NCBI RefSeq assembly: GCF_000176135.1
Contig: NZ_ACZN01000016.1
Coordinates: 248,001 to 312,000 of the forward strand
From: Vibrio coralliilyticus ATCC BAA-450
Lineage (GTDB): Bacteria; Pseudomonadota; Gammaproteobacteria; Enterobacterales; Vibrionaceae
Reading direction: 5' to 3'
Length of the DNA: 64,000 nt
The notes under the pieces are model-generated. The model was not told where the DNA came from, searched no databases, and saw only the letters and a list, made by a program, of their open reading frames with translations. Within the stretch, counting starts at the first letter, position 1; each line of letters starts with the position of its first letter. The position numbers and the translations under genes are program-made. This document shows, piece by piece, positions 8,596 through 17,048 of the stretch.

Positions 8596-9917
8596 GCTCC
8601 GGACACCTCAGTCAATGTGGTTTTCAGTTTAGCCACAATCTCGTCGATGTGGCTTGGTTCGATGATGAAAGGTGGCGCTAACAGAATGTGATGACCTTGT
8701 TTTCCGTCAATCGTCCCGGACATTGGGTAACACATCAGGCCATTTTTCATTGCTTGAGACTTAACCGCAGTGTGGGCTTTTGTGGCGATATTGAGCGGAG
8801 CTTTGCTTGCTTTATCCTTGACGAGTTCAATGCCAAGGAAGAGTCCTTTGCCTCGAATATCGCCCACGTAAGGCAAGTTGCCCAACTCACTCGACAGGGC
8901 TTGTTTAAGCTCTGCTCCGTGAGATTGCACCGCAGACAACAAAGATTGTTGTTGAATAGCTTCGACTGTGGCCAGTGCAGAGGCACATGCCATCGGGTGC
9001 GCCATAAAGGTGTGACCATGCTGGAAGAAGCCGCTGCCATCGGCAATGGCTTGGTAAATCCGGTCATTGGCGATGGTGGCACCGATAGGTTGATAACCCG
9101 CTCCCAGTCCTTTCGCAATACAGACCAAATCGGGTTCTATCTGCTCTTGCTCGAATGCAAAGAAACTGCCGCTGCGACCGACTCCGCACATGACTTCATC
9201 CAAAATGAGCAACACTTCATATTGATCGCAAATCTCTCGAATTCGTTTGAAGTAGCCTTCTGTCGCAGGCACGGCGCCAGCAGTCGCGCCAACAACAGGT
9301 TCAGCGACAAACGCCATGACGTTTTCTGCGCCTAATTCGAGGATTTTTTCTTCAAGCTGATTGGCACTGCGAAGTGAATAGTCCAGCTCTGACTCTTGTG
9401 GTTGTTGTAAACGGTAGGCGTAGCAAGGATCGATATGGTGACTAGTTGTGAGAAGTGGCTGAAATGGCTCACGACGCCATTCATTTCCACCGACAGCAAG
9501 TGCTCCTAGCGTGTTTCCGTGGTAACTCTGTTTACGCGCAATGAACTGAGTCTTGCTTGGTTTTCCTAGCTCAACAAAATACTGTCGAGCCATTTTTAGC
9601 GCCGACTCCACGGCTTCAGAACCTCCGCTGACAAAGTAAGCGTGATTGAATTGCGAAGGCATCAAAGCACACAGTGCATCGGCCAATTGTTCACAGGGCT
9701 CGTTGGTAAAAAAACCGGTGTGAGCAAAAGGAATACGCTTAAGTTGTTCAGCGATGGCTTGTTTGACCATCGGATGGCTATGGCCAAGATTAGAAACTGC
9801 AGCGCCGCCACAAGCATCTAGATAAGCTTTTCCATGTTTATCATAAAGATAAACACCTTCGCCGTGGCTGATAGTAGGTAGTTGTGTATGACAGTGTCGG
9901 TGGAATACGTGAGACAT
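8586..9917 (-). CDS. Class III PLP-dependent aminotransferase
   Basis: The 443-residue protein has the class III signature LLILDEVMCGVGRSG with Asp240, which contacts the PLP ring nitrogen, and the Schiff-base lysine K269 in CIAKGLGAGYQP. GGSEAVESALKMAR near residue 98 binds the PLP phosphate. These enzymes move an omega- or beta-amino group to a keto acid. The gene overlaps the BKACE gene by 10 bases, and a route from an amino acid through a keto acid to CoA esters is likely. The donor cannot be read from the sequence. No specific match to GABA or ornithine enzymes is claimed. Confidence 0.9.
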   Translation of the reverse strand: MSHVFHRHCHTQLPTISHGEGVYLYDKHGKAYLDACGGAAVSNLGHSHPMVKQAIAEQLKRIPFAHTGFFTNEPCEQLADALCALMPSQFNHAYFVSGGSEAVESALKMARQYFVELGKPSKTQFIARKQSYHGNTLGALAVGGNEWRREPFQPLLTTSHHIDPCYAYRLQQPQESELDYSLRSANQLEEKILELGAENVMAFVAEPVVGATAGAVPATEGYFKRIREICDQYEVLLILDEVMCGVGRSGSFFAFEQEQIEPDLVCIAKGLGAGYQPIGATIANDRIYQAIADGSGFFQHGHTFMAHPMACASALATVEAIQQQSLLSAVQSHGAELKQALSSELGNLPYVGDIRGKGLFLGIELVKDKASKAPLNIATKAHTAVKSQAMKNGLMCYPMSGTIDGKQGHHILLAPPFIIEPSHIDEIVAKLKTTLTEVSGAWI

Positions 9918-10035
9918 AACAGGTCACTCGGTGGTCGCATTAGCCTTATCCTGTACAACAAAGCTTAGACGCGCAATCGATTAAAAGTTGACCGCTATGA
10001 GTTTTTGGAATGAGGTTGAGAATACAGAGATGAAA

Positions 10036-10060
10036 AAAAGCAGCCAACAGGCTGCTTTTA
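10036..10060 (-). terminator. Terminator of popT
   Basis: On the minus strand AAGCAGCC-TGTT-GGCTGCTT is followed by a T run, just after the popT stop. Confidence 0.85.
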
Positions 10061-10066
10061 AAACAA

Positions 10067-10987
10067 TTAGATATCGCGATTTTCGGCAAATTTTTCCAAG
10101 CCGAGGACCAGCGCAATGGCACACAACATGAGAACGATGGCGATGCCTATCTGAGCAGGTTGTGAGGTGATGGCTTCAAAATCAAACGGTGATAGGTTGC
10201 GTTCAATCAACGGGACTTGTTCACCACTTGAGTTAGTGCGCCACGTCAACGTTTCTTTCCAAGGCCAGATCTTTGGTAATGTGCCAATCATTAGGCCAGT
10301 CAGGAAGATAAGAGTGATGTCTCTGAATCGTTTTAGGAGCCAGGATAAGACGTGGGAAAAGCTCAGTAAACCAATGACACAGCCCGTGAGGAATAACAGC
10401 AGAATGGTGATATCCAATGATTTGACTGCGCCAAGTACAGGGCTGTACATACCAATGAGCAGCAGGATAAAACTGCCAGAGATACCGGGTAAGATCATCG
10501 CACAAATGGCGATCGCTCCAGCAAACATGACATTAATGCTGGTCGGATCCATTTGAAGGGGTTTGAGGATGGTAATGCTGTAAGCAAACCCGACCCCAAG
10601 TAATAGGAAGATAAGGCGACTGAAGGTTCTTTTTTCTATTTGTTTCAGTATATGGAAAACGGAAACCAGAATCAGACCAAAGAAAAAAGACCATAACGGA
10701 ATAGGGTGTGTCACTAGCAACCACGAAATCAGCTTAGCTAGTGTTGCAATGCTGGTGAGAACGCCCCCGAATAAGGCGATAAGAAAGAAGCCGTTGATAT
10801 GGTTAAACGCAGCTTTAACGCCATCGCGTTTCAATACACCAATCAGGCTTGGATTAATGCGTCGGATGCTTTCCAACAATGTGTCATAGATGCCTGTGAT
10901 GAAGGCGATGGTGCCACCAGAAACTCCTGGTACAACGTCGGCCGCGCCCATGGCTAAGCCTTTACAGAAAGTGGATAGATAATTCAT
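10067..10987 (-). CDS. popT: DUF368 polyprenyl-phosphate transporter PopT
   Basis: The 306-residue, strongly hydrophobic protein carries the two internally related loops typical of DUF368: VVPGVSGGT (19-26) and LPGISGSF (166-173). These reflect an inverted duplication of membrane helices. DUF368 proteins were shown, including in V. cholerae, to recycle undecaprenyl phosphate across the inner membrane for cell-wall and surface polymer synthesis, with phenotypes at alkaline pH. The ATG at 10985-10987 gives a normal N-terminus (MNYLSTFCKGLAMGAADVV). The gene is monocistronic and is divergent from the qrr and gltS region. Confidence 0.88.
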   Translation of the reverse strand: MNYLSTFCKGLAMGAADVVPGVSGGTIAFITGIYDTLLESIRRINPSLIGVLKRDGVKAAFNHINGFFLIALFGGVLTSIATLAKLISWLLVTHPIPLWSFFFGLILVSVFHILKQIEKRTFSRLIFLLLGVGFAYSITILKPLQMDPTSINVMFAGAIAICAMILPGISGSFILLLIGMYSPVLGAVKSLDITILLLFLTGCVIGLLSFSHVLSWLLKRFRDITLIFLTGLMIGTLPKIWPWKETLTWRTNSSGEQVPLIERNLSPFDFEAITSQPAQIGIAIVLMLCAIALVLGLEKFAENRDI

Positions 10988-11056
10988 TCGATACAGCGAT
11001 TCAGTTCAGGTAGTGGGAGTATATCGACAATAACGTAAAAAAAGTATGAAAATAGT

Positions 11057-11078
11057 GCATTGATAAACTAGTTGATAA
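11057..11078 (+). promoter_or_regulatory. Candidate LuxR/HapR-type operator upstream of qrr
   Basis: The segment includes ATTGATAAA, a perfect left arm of the LuxR/SmcR/HapR consensus, and about 15 of 22 positions match by eye. The right arm is weak. Quorum-sensing master regulators of this family are known to activate several qrr genes as feedback. Confidence 0.4.
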
Positions 11079-11108
11079 GATACTTGTTTAATATCGAATT
11101 GCACTTTT

Positions 11109-11121
11109 TTGCAAAATGCAA
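11109..11121 (+). promoter_or_regulatory. LuxO-type operator (TTGCA-N3-TGCAA)
   Basis: TTGCAAAATGCAA is an exact match to the palindrome bound by phosphorylated LuxO. Related half-sites flank it (TTGCAC at 11099-11104 and TTGCACATTCA at 11130-11140), giving an activator cluster about 60-100 bases before the sigma-54 promoter. Confidence 0.8.
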
Positions 11122-11195
11122 TTTTCATTTTGCACATTCAATATAATAAATTGGCTAAAAGTTGGATCAATATTGTGGTTTTATGGGTTTTAAAG

Positions 11196-11213
11196 TTGGC
11201 ACGCTACATGCAT
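11196..11213 (+). promoter_or_regulatory. Sigma-54 promoter of qrr
   Basis: TTGGCACGCTACATGCAT has GG at 11198-11199 and GC at 11210-11211, 12 bases apart. This is the required -24/-12 geometry and predicts a start at about 11223, exactly where the conserved Qrr 5' end TGACCC begins. Confidence 0.9.
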
Positions 11214-11222
11214 TAATGTGAT

Positions 11223-11330
11223 TGACCCTTATTAAGCCGAGGGTCACCTAGCCAACTGACGTTGTTAGTGAATGAATTTGTTCACACTATATATATGCCA
11301 ATCGCCTTCATTGCGGTTGGCTTTTTTTTT
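11223..11330 (+). ncRNA. qrr: Qrr quorum-regulatory small RNA
   Basis: This RNA of about 106 nt matches the Vibrio Qrr family base for base in its core. The 5' hairpin is TGACCC pairing with GGGTCA (11223-11246). The conserved target-pairing region includes CACCTAGCCAACTGACGT and GTTGTTAGTGAA. A second stem is formed by GTGAA and TTCAC. The terminator is GCCAATCGC-CTTCATT-GCGGTTGGC (11297-11321) plus nine Ts. Qrr RNAs act with Hfq at low cell density to repress luxR/hapR-type mRNAs and activate aphA. A sigma-54 promoter and LuxO boxes lie upstream. I cannot tell which Qrr paralogue it is; luxO is not adjacent, so it is unlikely to be Qrr1. Confidence 0.95.
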
Positions 11331-11632
11331 GTCCTTTGGTTAACTCTTGGTCAATTTACACGGATTCATGACACGAATTTTCTGTCTATACTCGACAAAC
11401 GCCTGCGAGTTTATTAATAATGTCCGCTTTCTTTTTATAGCCCTAAAGTACACCGTAGGGTTTCGCTGTTGAAATGGAGTGGGGAGACCCGCTGTAGAGA
11501 GGACGTTTTTCAATAGAGAATATCTCAATCAGTGCCTGCAATTGTTACCTGAGACCTTGGTAGCAAAATGGCCCAGAGCAGTATGCTCTTAACTCGTTAG
11601 GGAAGATGAGTGACAGACAATAAAGAGGTTAT
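11331..11632 (+). other. Gene-free leader region before gltS
   Basis: About 300 bases without a credible gene. A short inverted repeat CCCTA-N10-TAGGG (11451-11470) is present, and a Shine-Dalgarno AAGAGG precedes the gltS ATG. A promoter for gltS must lie here, but I see no convincing -35/-10 pair. Confidence 0.4.
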
Positions 11633-12859
11633 ATGAATCAGATAATTTCGGTTGGACCACTAGAATCTTTCTTAATCGCAATCAGCGTGTTGTTTCTTGG
11701 TCACTTTGTAAACTCAAAGCTCCCTATTCTGAAGAAGTTTAATATTCCAGAGCCTATTGTTGGTGGTTTGATCGTTGCGATGATCATCACGGGAATGCAT
11801 TTCAATGGGGTTAGCTTAGAGTTCTCATTACCGTTGCAAAACACCTTTATGTTGATGTTCTTCAGCACTGTTGGTCTGGCTGCAAATTACACTCAACTGA
11901 TGAAAGGCGGCGCTAAAGTCTTTCTATTCCTAGCCGTTGCGTCTTTTTACATCATCATTCAAAACGGTGTTGGTGTGTCAATGGCGACAGCGCTTGGTTT
12001 GGATCCTCTAATGGGGTTAATTGCTGGCTCCATCACATTGTCGGGTGGGCATGGTACGGGTGCAGCATGGTCTCAGACTTTTACTGACACTTACGGTTTG
12101 AGTAATACACTTGAAATTGCAATGGCATCTGCGACTTTTGGTCTGATCATTGGCGGTATTATCGGTAGCCCGGTTGCTCAGAAATTGGTTACTAAACATA
12201 ACTTCGAATCTGAATACGGACGCGGAACACAAACCCATGAAAAGTTCCCTGAAGTCGTGACGTATAACGAATACGAAGAAGATAAGGTGACGGCGAAAAA
12301 GGTTATTGAAATCCTGTTTATTCTTCTTATCTGTGTAACTGGTGCTAAATACCTTGAACAGTGGGTGAGTAGCTTGGAAATCAGTTGGCTGATGATTCCA
12401 GACTTTGTTTACGCTTTGTTCATCGGTGTTTTCATCACCAACGTTATGGAAGTTACTAAGACACACAAGGTAGACGCAGAAACCGTTGATATTTTGGGTA
12501 CGGTCTCGCTATCTTTGTTCTTGGCTATGGCACTGATGAGCCTGAAACTATGGAACATCTTTGACTTGGCGATTCCGTTCCTAATCATTCTGTCGGTTCA
12601 GTCTGTCATTTTAGGTATTTTTGCGTACTTTGTGACGTTCAAAGTGATGGGCTCAAACTACGATGCAGCTGTTATTGCGGGTGGTCACTGCGGTTTTGGC
12701 CTTGGGGCAACACCGACAGCTGTTATGAATATGGGTTCTCTGGTGAATAAGTTTGGCCCTTCACCGCAAGCATTTATGGTGGTGCCGATTGTTGGTGCTT
12801 TCTTTATCGACATTGTTAACTTAATTATCCTTCAAGGGTATATCTCCTTTATCGGCTAA
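11633..12859 (+). CDS. gltS: Sodium/glutamate symporter GltS
   Basis: The 408-residue length is typical of GltS. The protein is polytopic and carries the two re-entrant loop signatures of the ESS family: ITLSGGHGTGAAW near residue 132 and AGGHCGFGLGATPTAVMNM near 347. These come from the two inverted-topology halves. It imports L-glutamate with sodium across the inner membrane. A Shine-Dalgarno AAGAGG lies 5 bases before the ATG. It is monocistronic and ends at a strong bidirectional terminator. The start is 300 bases downstream of the qrr terminator, so the two are separate units. Confidence 0.95.
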   Translation: MNQIISVGPLESFLIAISVLFLGHFVNSKLPILKKFNIPEPIVGGLIVAMIITGMHFNGVSLEFSLPLQNTFMLMFFSTVGLAANYTQLMKGGAKVFLFLAVASFYIIIQNGVGVSMATALGLDPLMGLIAGSITLSGGHGTGAAWSQTFTDTYGLSNTLEIAMASATFGLIIGGIIGSPVAQKLVTKHNFESEYGRGTQTHEKFPEVVTYNEYEEDKVTAKKVIEILFILLICVTGAKYLEQWVSSLEISWLMIPDFVYALFIGVFITNVMEVTKTHKVDAETVDILGTVSLSLFLAMALMSLKLWNIFDLAIPFLIILSVQSVILGIFAYFVTFKVMGSNYDAAVIAGGHCGFGLGATPTAVMNMGSLVNKFGPSPQAFMVVPIVGAFFIDIVNLIILQGYISFIG

Positions 12860-12876
12860 TAAGTTCATATATAAAA

Positions 12877-12902
12877 GAAAAGGCCTCTTTAAGAGGCCTT
12901 TT
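12877..12902. terminator. Bidirectional terminator between gltS and the yiaV-like gene
   Basis: AAGGCCTCT-TTA-AGAGGCCTTTTT, flanked by A and T runs between convergent genes. Confidence 0.9.
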
Positions 12903-12918
12903 TGCTTTCTGACGGATT

Positions 12919-14049
12919 TTAATGGTCTAGGTAGAGATAGTTCTGCCAGCTTTTCATTCTAATGAGTACTTTACGCATAATGGATACATGAGTGAATTGA
13001 TCGGAGTAAACCGCAACTTCGACCGCTGTCCCCATGGGTAAGTGGTAGTCAGATAAGTCATCAGTGATCTTCAGAGTAACAAAGACTCGCCCACTGGTGC
13101 GCAATGCCTCCGTGCCAAGCAGGGCGCCACGGGCCTGAAATTGGCTTTCGCCAATGGCGGGCAACACATCTACTACTTCCCCTTTAAAGACCTTGCCTGG
13201 AAGCGCTCTGAAGAGAAATTCTGCTTCATAACCCGGCTGTAAGCGTTGTAAGGAATTTTGCCTGAACGCGGCTGCATAAAGCGTTTCCTCTGTATGAACA
13301 AAGGTCATCACAGGTGCTAACGGCAGTGGAACTGCCATAACCCCAGGTCGCAGAGCTAACTGCGTTGCAAAACCATCGGTGGGAGCTCTGACGATGGTTT
13401 GTTCAAGATCGAACTCAGCTTGACGCAGCTCCGCTAGCAAACGCGCCACTGTTGTGTTTTCTCCACCAATTTCAGAGTTGAGTGCTATCTTGGCTTGATC
13501 CACTCTGGCTTCCGCAACTTTGACCGCAGCCTCAGTGGCTTTGTATTCTTGGCGTCGGGTGTCCAGTTCTTGCTCGGTGAAGGCGCCTTTATCGTAGCCA
13601 CGTTGATAACGAGCGTATTCACGTTGTGCCTTATCTCTATCTGCGATGGCTTGAGCTTGAGCGGCTTGCGCTTCTTGCACATCAGACTCCAGTCCAAGTG
13701 CGCCTTGGCTGGCTTCTTTAATTTGTGCTTCAAGCTTTTCAACTTCAGCTTCGTATGGGATAGGGTCAATCATGAAGAGAATGTCCCCTTGTTTGAGTGG
13801 TTTATTGGGCTCAACAGGCACTTCGATAACACGGCCTCTTACTCCTGAAACGATAGGAGTGCTAGAAAAGACCTGATTGCCAAGCTGGGTAAAGGGATGG
13901 TTGTAGTTCATCAACAAAATTAAGGTGCCGACTAAAACCACACCTCCCAATACGGCTGTTGGGACGGTCCATTTATTGAGAGGAATATTGAAGATTTTAA
14001 AGATTGCAATGCACAAAGCGGCGTAGGTCAGAATGAGAAGTAAATCCAT
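12919..14049 (-). CDS. HlyD-family membrane fusion protein, YiaV-like
   Basis: The 376-residue protein has two N-terminal membrane segments (residues 1-20 and 30-48), then the biotinyl-lipoyl-like half motif VSGVRGRVIEVPVEPNKPLKQGD in pieces. A coiled-coil hairpin (about 85-195, rich in EAQ and QAQA) and a C-terminal beta-barrel with a second lipoyl half (VRAPTDGFATQLALRPGV) follow. Such proteins link inner membrane transporters to the outer membrane. The start overlaps the stop of the DUF3302 gene by one base (TAATG), so the pair is translationally coupled, as in the E. coli yiaW-yiaV pair. No pump gene is adjacent, so its partner is unknown. Confidence 0.85.
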   Translation of the reverse strand: MDLLLILTYAALCIAIFKIFNIPLNKWTVPTAVLGGVVLVGTLILLMNYNHPFTQLGNQVFSSTPIVSGVRGRVIEVPVEPNKPLKQGDILFMIDPIPYEAEVEKLEAQIKEASQGALGLESDVQEAQAAQAQAIADRDKAQREYARYQRGYDKGAFTEQELDTRRQEYKATEAAVKVAEARVDQAKIALNSEIGGENTTVARLLAELRQAEFDLEQTIVRAPTDGFATQLALRPGVMAVPLPLAPVMTFVHTEETLYAAAFRQNSLQRLQPGYEAEFLFRALPGKVFKGEVVDVLPAIGESQFQARGALLGTEALRTSGRVFVTLKITDDLSDYHLPMGTAVEVAVYSDQFTHVSIMRKVLIRMKSWQNYLYLDH

Positions 14050-14438
14050 TATTGCTCCTCCTCATGTTCATCGATACGGGGTGTTACAGTCGTTTGATTG
14101 TTGTGTTGCTGCTTAAGTTCAAGGACTTCCTTTTGTAGCTGGCTTACTTGATCAATCAGTGAATCAACACGGTGATGAATATCGTGTTGTTCTTCTTCCA
14201 GCTTTTGAAAGCCCCACCCTCGTTCCTGACGCCATAAGGTGGCCCATATCCAGAGAAAAGGCCAGATGGCGTGAAGTGTGAAGAGACTCACCCAGCCAGC
14301 ATAATGAATCGCATCCTGATGTGGATGCTCTCGCTCCTTGGCTATCTCATACGGAATATCGTGAATCACGATAATGCCGTAGAAAATGACCAGAGCAACA
14401 AAGATGAGTAGACCTAGCGCGAAATAGTCCAAAAACAT
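14049..14438 (-). CDS. DUF3302 inner membrane protein, YiaW-like
   Basis: The protein has 129 residues. Two hydrophobic segments (residues 5-25 and about 47-68, with HAIWPFLWIWATLW) flank a polar loop starting HDIPYEIAKEREHPHQDAI, characteristic of DUF3302. The C-terminal 50 residues form a coiled coil (HHRVDSLIDQVSQLQKEVL) and an acidic tail that is longer than in E. coli YiaW. It is coupled to the HlyD-like gene by a TAATG overlap. The tail could contact the HlyD coiled coil. The function of the family is not known to me. Confidence 0.8.
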   Translation of the reverse strand: MFLDYFALGLLIFVALVIFYGIIVIHDIPYEIAKEREHPHQDAIHYAGWVSLFTLHAIWPFLWIWATLWRQERGWGFQKLEEEQHDIHHRVDSLIDQVSQLQKEVLELKQQHNNQTTVTPRIDEHEEEQ

Positions 14439-14573
14439 AAATGCGTCCTGTTATTGTGTTTGTATTCAATAAAACGTACGGTGATACAAAGCTAAGTATA
14501 GAAATAAAAACAAGATATTAGAGAGACTTTGTAAGTCTGCCTCTTTTTTTCAAATCAATACTAAGGTCAATAG

Positions 14574-15464
14574 ATGGAGTTTCAGGGAGAGATTGCCGCG
14601 TTGTCGGCTGCAGTGGTCTGGGCGCTGGCGACTTGGATTTACAGTCAATTCAGTCATCACTTTTCAGCTATGCAGCTCAATATTGTTAAAGGTGTCGGCG
14701 CTTCAGGCATGATGCTGGTGGTGATGCCATGGATTGAGATGCCCACAATGGCGATATCTGCTACTCATTTGGCTATATTGGCAGTGTCGGGAATCATTGG
14801 TATTGCCGTCGGAGACAGCGCTTATTTCGCCTCCTTAAAGCGAATTGGTGCCAATAAAACACTATTACTGGAATCCTTAGCGCCGCCGCTTTCAGGTGTG
14901 TTGGCGCTGGTCGCCCTAGGTTCGGTTCTACCTCTGCAAAGTTGGCTCGGTGTGTTATTGACAACCTTAGCCGTCACTTTCGTTATTTTTCAGCCTGATG
15001 CTAGTGGTGAACAAACGAAGTGGTCAGGTGTAGGCTTTGGCTTGCTTGCGAGTGTGTGTCAGGCGTCGGGAGTGGTTATCTCACATTACGCGTTGGTAGC
15101 AGGAGATTTACCGCCTCTGTTGGGAGCGTTAATCCGGCTTTCTGTTGGTGTGCTGGCGGTAGCTATGGTGATCGTGTTATTTGAGCAAAAACCTTTCTCG
15201 TCAATGAGAAAGCATTTAGGGCAACTTACGAAGTCGGCCTTTCTTTGGTTGCTAGGTGCGATCTTTGTCGGGACGTTTTTAGCATTGTGGCTTCAACAAA
15301 TCGCTTTGAAACACGCTAACCCTGCCATCGCTCAAACTCTGATTGCAACCAGTCCACTATTTATATTGTTTATCTATATGTTAAAAGGGGAGAAAGTCAC
15401 AGCCAAAAGCATCATCGGTACTTTGGCTGCGGTTGGTGGGATATCGTTGTTCTTTTGGCGTTAA
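14574..15464 (+). CDS. DMT superfamily transporter (EamA family)
   Basis: The 296-residue protein shows the ten-helix EamA layout as two repeats of five helices. Repeat starts are near residue 5 (GEIAALSAAVVWALATWIY) and near residue 150 (GVGFGLLASVCQASGVV). The motif VGDSAYFASLKRIGANKT fits the amino acid or metabolite exporter group. The substrate is not readable. Its stop lies only 3 bases from the stop of the convergent GGDEF gene, and there is no visible terminator between them, so the two transcripts must overlap at their 3' ends. Confidence 0.88.
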   Translation: MEFQGEIAALSAAVVWALATWIYSQFSHHFSAMQLNIVKGVGASGMMLVVMPWIEMPTMAISATHLAILAVSGIIGIAVGDSAYFASLKRIGANKTLLLESLAPPLSGVLALVALGSVLPLQSWLGVLLTTLAVTFVIFQPDASGEQTKWSGVGFGLLASVCQASGVVISHYALVAGDLPPLLGALIRLSVGVLAVAMVIVLFEQKPFSSMRKHLGQLTKSAFLWLLGAIFVGTFLALWLQQIALKHANPAIAQTLIATSPLFILFIYMLKGEKVTAKSIIGTLAAVGGISLFFWR

Positions 15465-15467
15465 ATC

Positions 15468-17048
15468 TTATTCCGTACAGACTTGATTACGCCCATTGGC
15501 TTTTGCTCGGTATAGAGCTTTATCTGCACGGTAGAATGTACGTTGAGTATTCTCGCCTTCCCGGTGAAGGGTTATGCCAATACTGACGGTTAAGCCACGT
15601 TCACCAAGAATATCTTGCCAGCCAAACTTAAAAATACGCTCACGGTAATTTTCAGCATGCATCGTGGCTTGTTCCAGTGTGGTACGCTCAAGAATAACCA
15701 AAAACTCCTCCCCACCAAATCGTACGCTCGATGCACCTCGGAACTTAAAGTAGGCAGACAGCTCATGAGAGACGTTCACGATGGCTTTATCGCCAACTAA
15801 GTGGCTCAGCTCGTCGTTAATGGATTTAAAATGGTCAATATCGATAACCATGAGCGCAAAAGGCACGTCATGCAGCAATAGGTCTTTGAGCTTCACATCC
15901 AGCCAGCGTCGGTTGTGCAGGCTGGTCAGCGGATCGGTAAACACATCTTGTTGGAGCTGAGCCACGGTGTGCTTCTGGCTCTCCGTGGTTTCTTTGAGCT
16001 CACGATTTTCAAGTTCAGATAGAATCAGTTTGAGTTGCAGTTCAAATCGTGATAAACGCCGCAGCTGTGCCGCACCAAGTTCACCGATTGGGATCTGCTT
16101 CATCAAGTCACTTTCGATACGAAATGCCCGCTTCTGACATTCCAGTGCTTTTTGGAAATCGCCTTGTTGCTCGTAGATATCACCTAATGCCGTGTTCAGC
16201 TTGAGGTTGAGTACAGGAGAAGCGTAACGTCTGATCTTCTTCTGGGCGCTTTCTAGTACCCAGTTAGCCAAATGGGGTTTGTTTGACTCGTTGAGACTGT
16301 GCGCCAGCTCAAGGCGAATCATGTTCGACAGCCAGATCGAGTGGATATTACCGGCGGTGTATTGAACATTGCCTAAACACTCTATCGCTTTGTCCTGCTT
16401 GCCCTGTCGACGATACAGCTTTGCTTGATAGAGTAGGATTTGCCCAGCAAGTACCTTGTCACTGACCAGAATCGCCAGCTCAGAGCACTCTTTAAGTAGG
16501 TCTTTTGCCGCCGAGGTGCGATTAAGCTCGATATAGCACGACAACATGTACAGCTTGTAGCGCAGACGCAATGAGCGGCTGGAGATGGCATGATCGATAC
16601 CATCTATCTTTTGGTAGTAGCGTAATGCTCGGTTATGGTCGCCGTAGGCATCGCATAGATTACCCATGCCCAAGACCGCCAGTACATAGGCATCGATATG
16701 GCTGGTATCGACGGCAATGGTTGAGGAAGAAATGTACTCCTGCAATGCACCTGAGTAATCGCCCCCTTCCACCAGTCGATCGGCTAAGCTGTTTTTCACC
16801 TCTAGAATCAACTCTGCGTCGCTTGGCAGAGAGAGGTGTTCGAGTGCACTTCTTAACTCTTCAATGCTGATTTTGGGCTGTTTGAGCTCATTGCGATACT
16901 CAGCACTGATGATTAAGCTTTGCGCTTTTTCCTGAGGTGTTGTCGCAATATGCTGACGAATGTGGTTCCAGAAAATAATCGCCTCTTCACCTGAAACAGA
17001 AGAAGCATCTAAACCCGATTCGGAGATTTTATTAAGCAAAGTTTCCAT
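15468..17048 (-). CDS. TPR-containing diguanylate cyclase (GGDEF)
   Basis: Residues 1-340 are a soluble array of TPR-like helical pairs (for example ALRYYQKIDGI and GKQDKAIECLGNVQY). A linker coiled coil (345-370) leads to a GGDEF domain with TDPLTSLHNRR (371-381), the metal-binding D403 in VIDIDHF and the active-site GGEEF (445-449). The product-inhibition I-site RxxD is absent at the expected place (the sequence is FRGA). There is no signal peptide or membrane segment. It should make cyclic di-GMP in response to a protein or peptide bound by the TPRs. Its start overlaps the upstream TPR gene by 17 bases, so the two are one operon. Confidence 0.92.
   Translation of the reverse strand: METLLNKISESGLDASSVSGEEAIIFWNHIRQHIATTPQEKAQSLIISAEYRNELKQPKISIEELRSALEHLSLPSDAELILEVKNSLADRLVEGGDYSGALQEYISSSTIAVDTSHIDAYVLAVLGMGNLCDAYGDHNRALRYYQKIDGIDHAISSRSLRLRYKLYMLSCYIELNRTSAAKDLLKECSELAILVSDKVLAGQILLYQAKLYRRQGKQDKAIECLGNVQYTAGNIHSIWLSNMIRLELAHSLNESNKPHLANWVLESAQKKIRRYASPVLNLKLNTALGDIYEQQGDFQKALECQKRAFRIESDLMKQIPIGELGAAQLRRLSRFELQLKLILSELENRELKETTESQKHTVAQLQQDVFTDPLTSLHNRRWLDVKLKDLLLHDVPFALMVIDIDHFKSINDELSHLVGDKAIVNVSHELSAYFKFRGASSVRFGGEEFLVILERTTLEQATMHAENYRERIFKFGWQDILGERGLTVSIGITLHREGENTQRTFYRADKALYRAKANGRNQVCTE

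Noticed and set aside
8688..9335. A 215-codon plus-strand frame opposite the aminotransferase gene
   Set aside because: It runs antisense through a well-conserved enzyme gene and has no recognisable domain; a by-product of codon use.
11340..11528. A 62-codon minus-strand frame between qrr and gltS
   Set aside because: No Shine-Dalgarno, no similarity pattern, and it lies in the upstream region of gltS.
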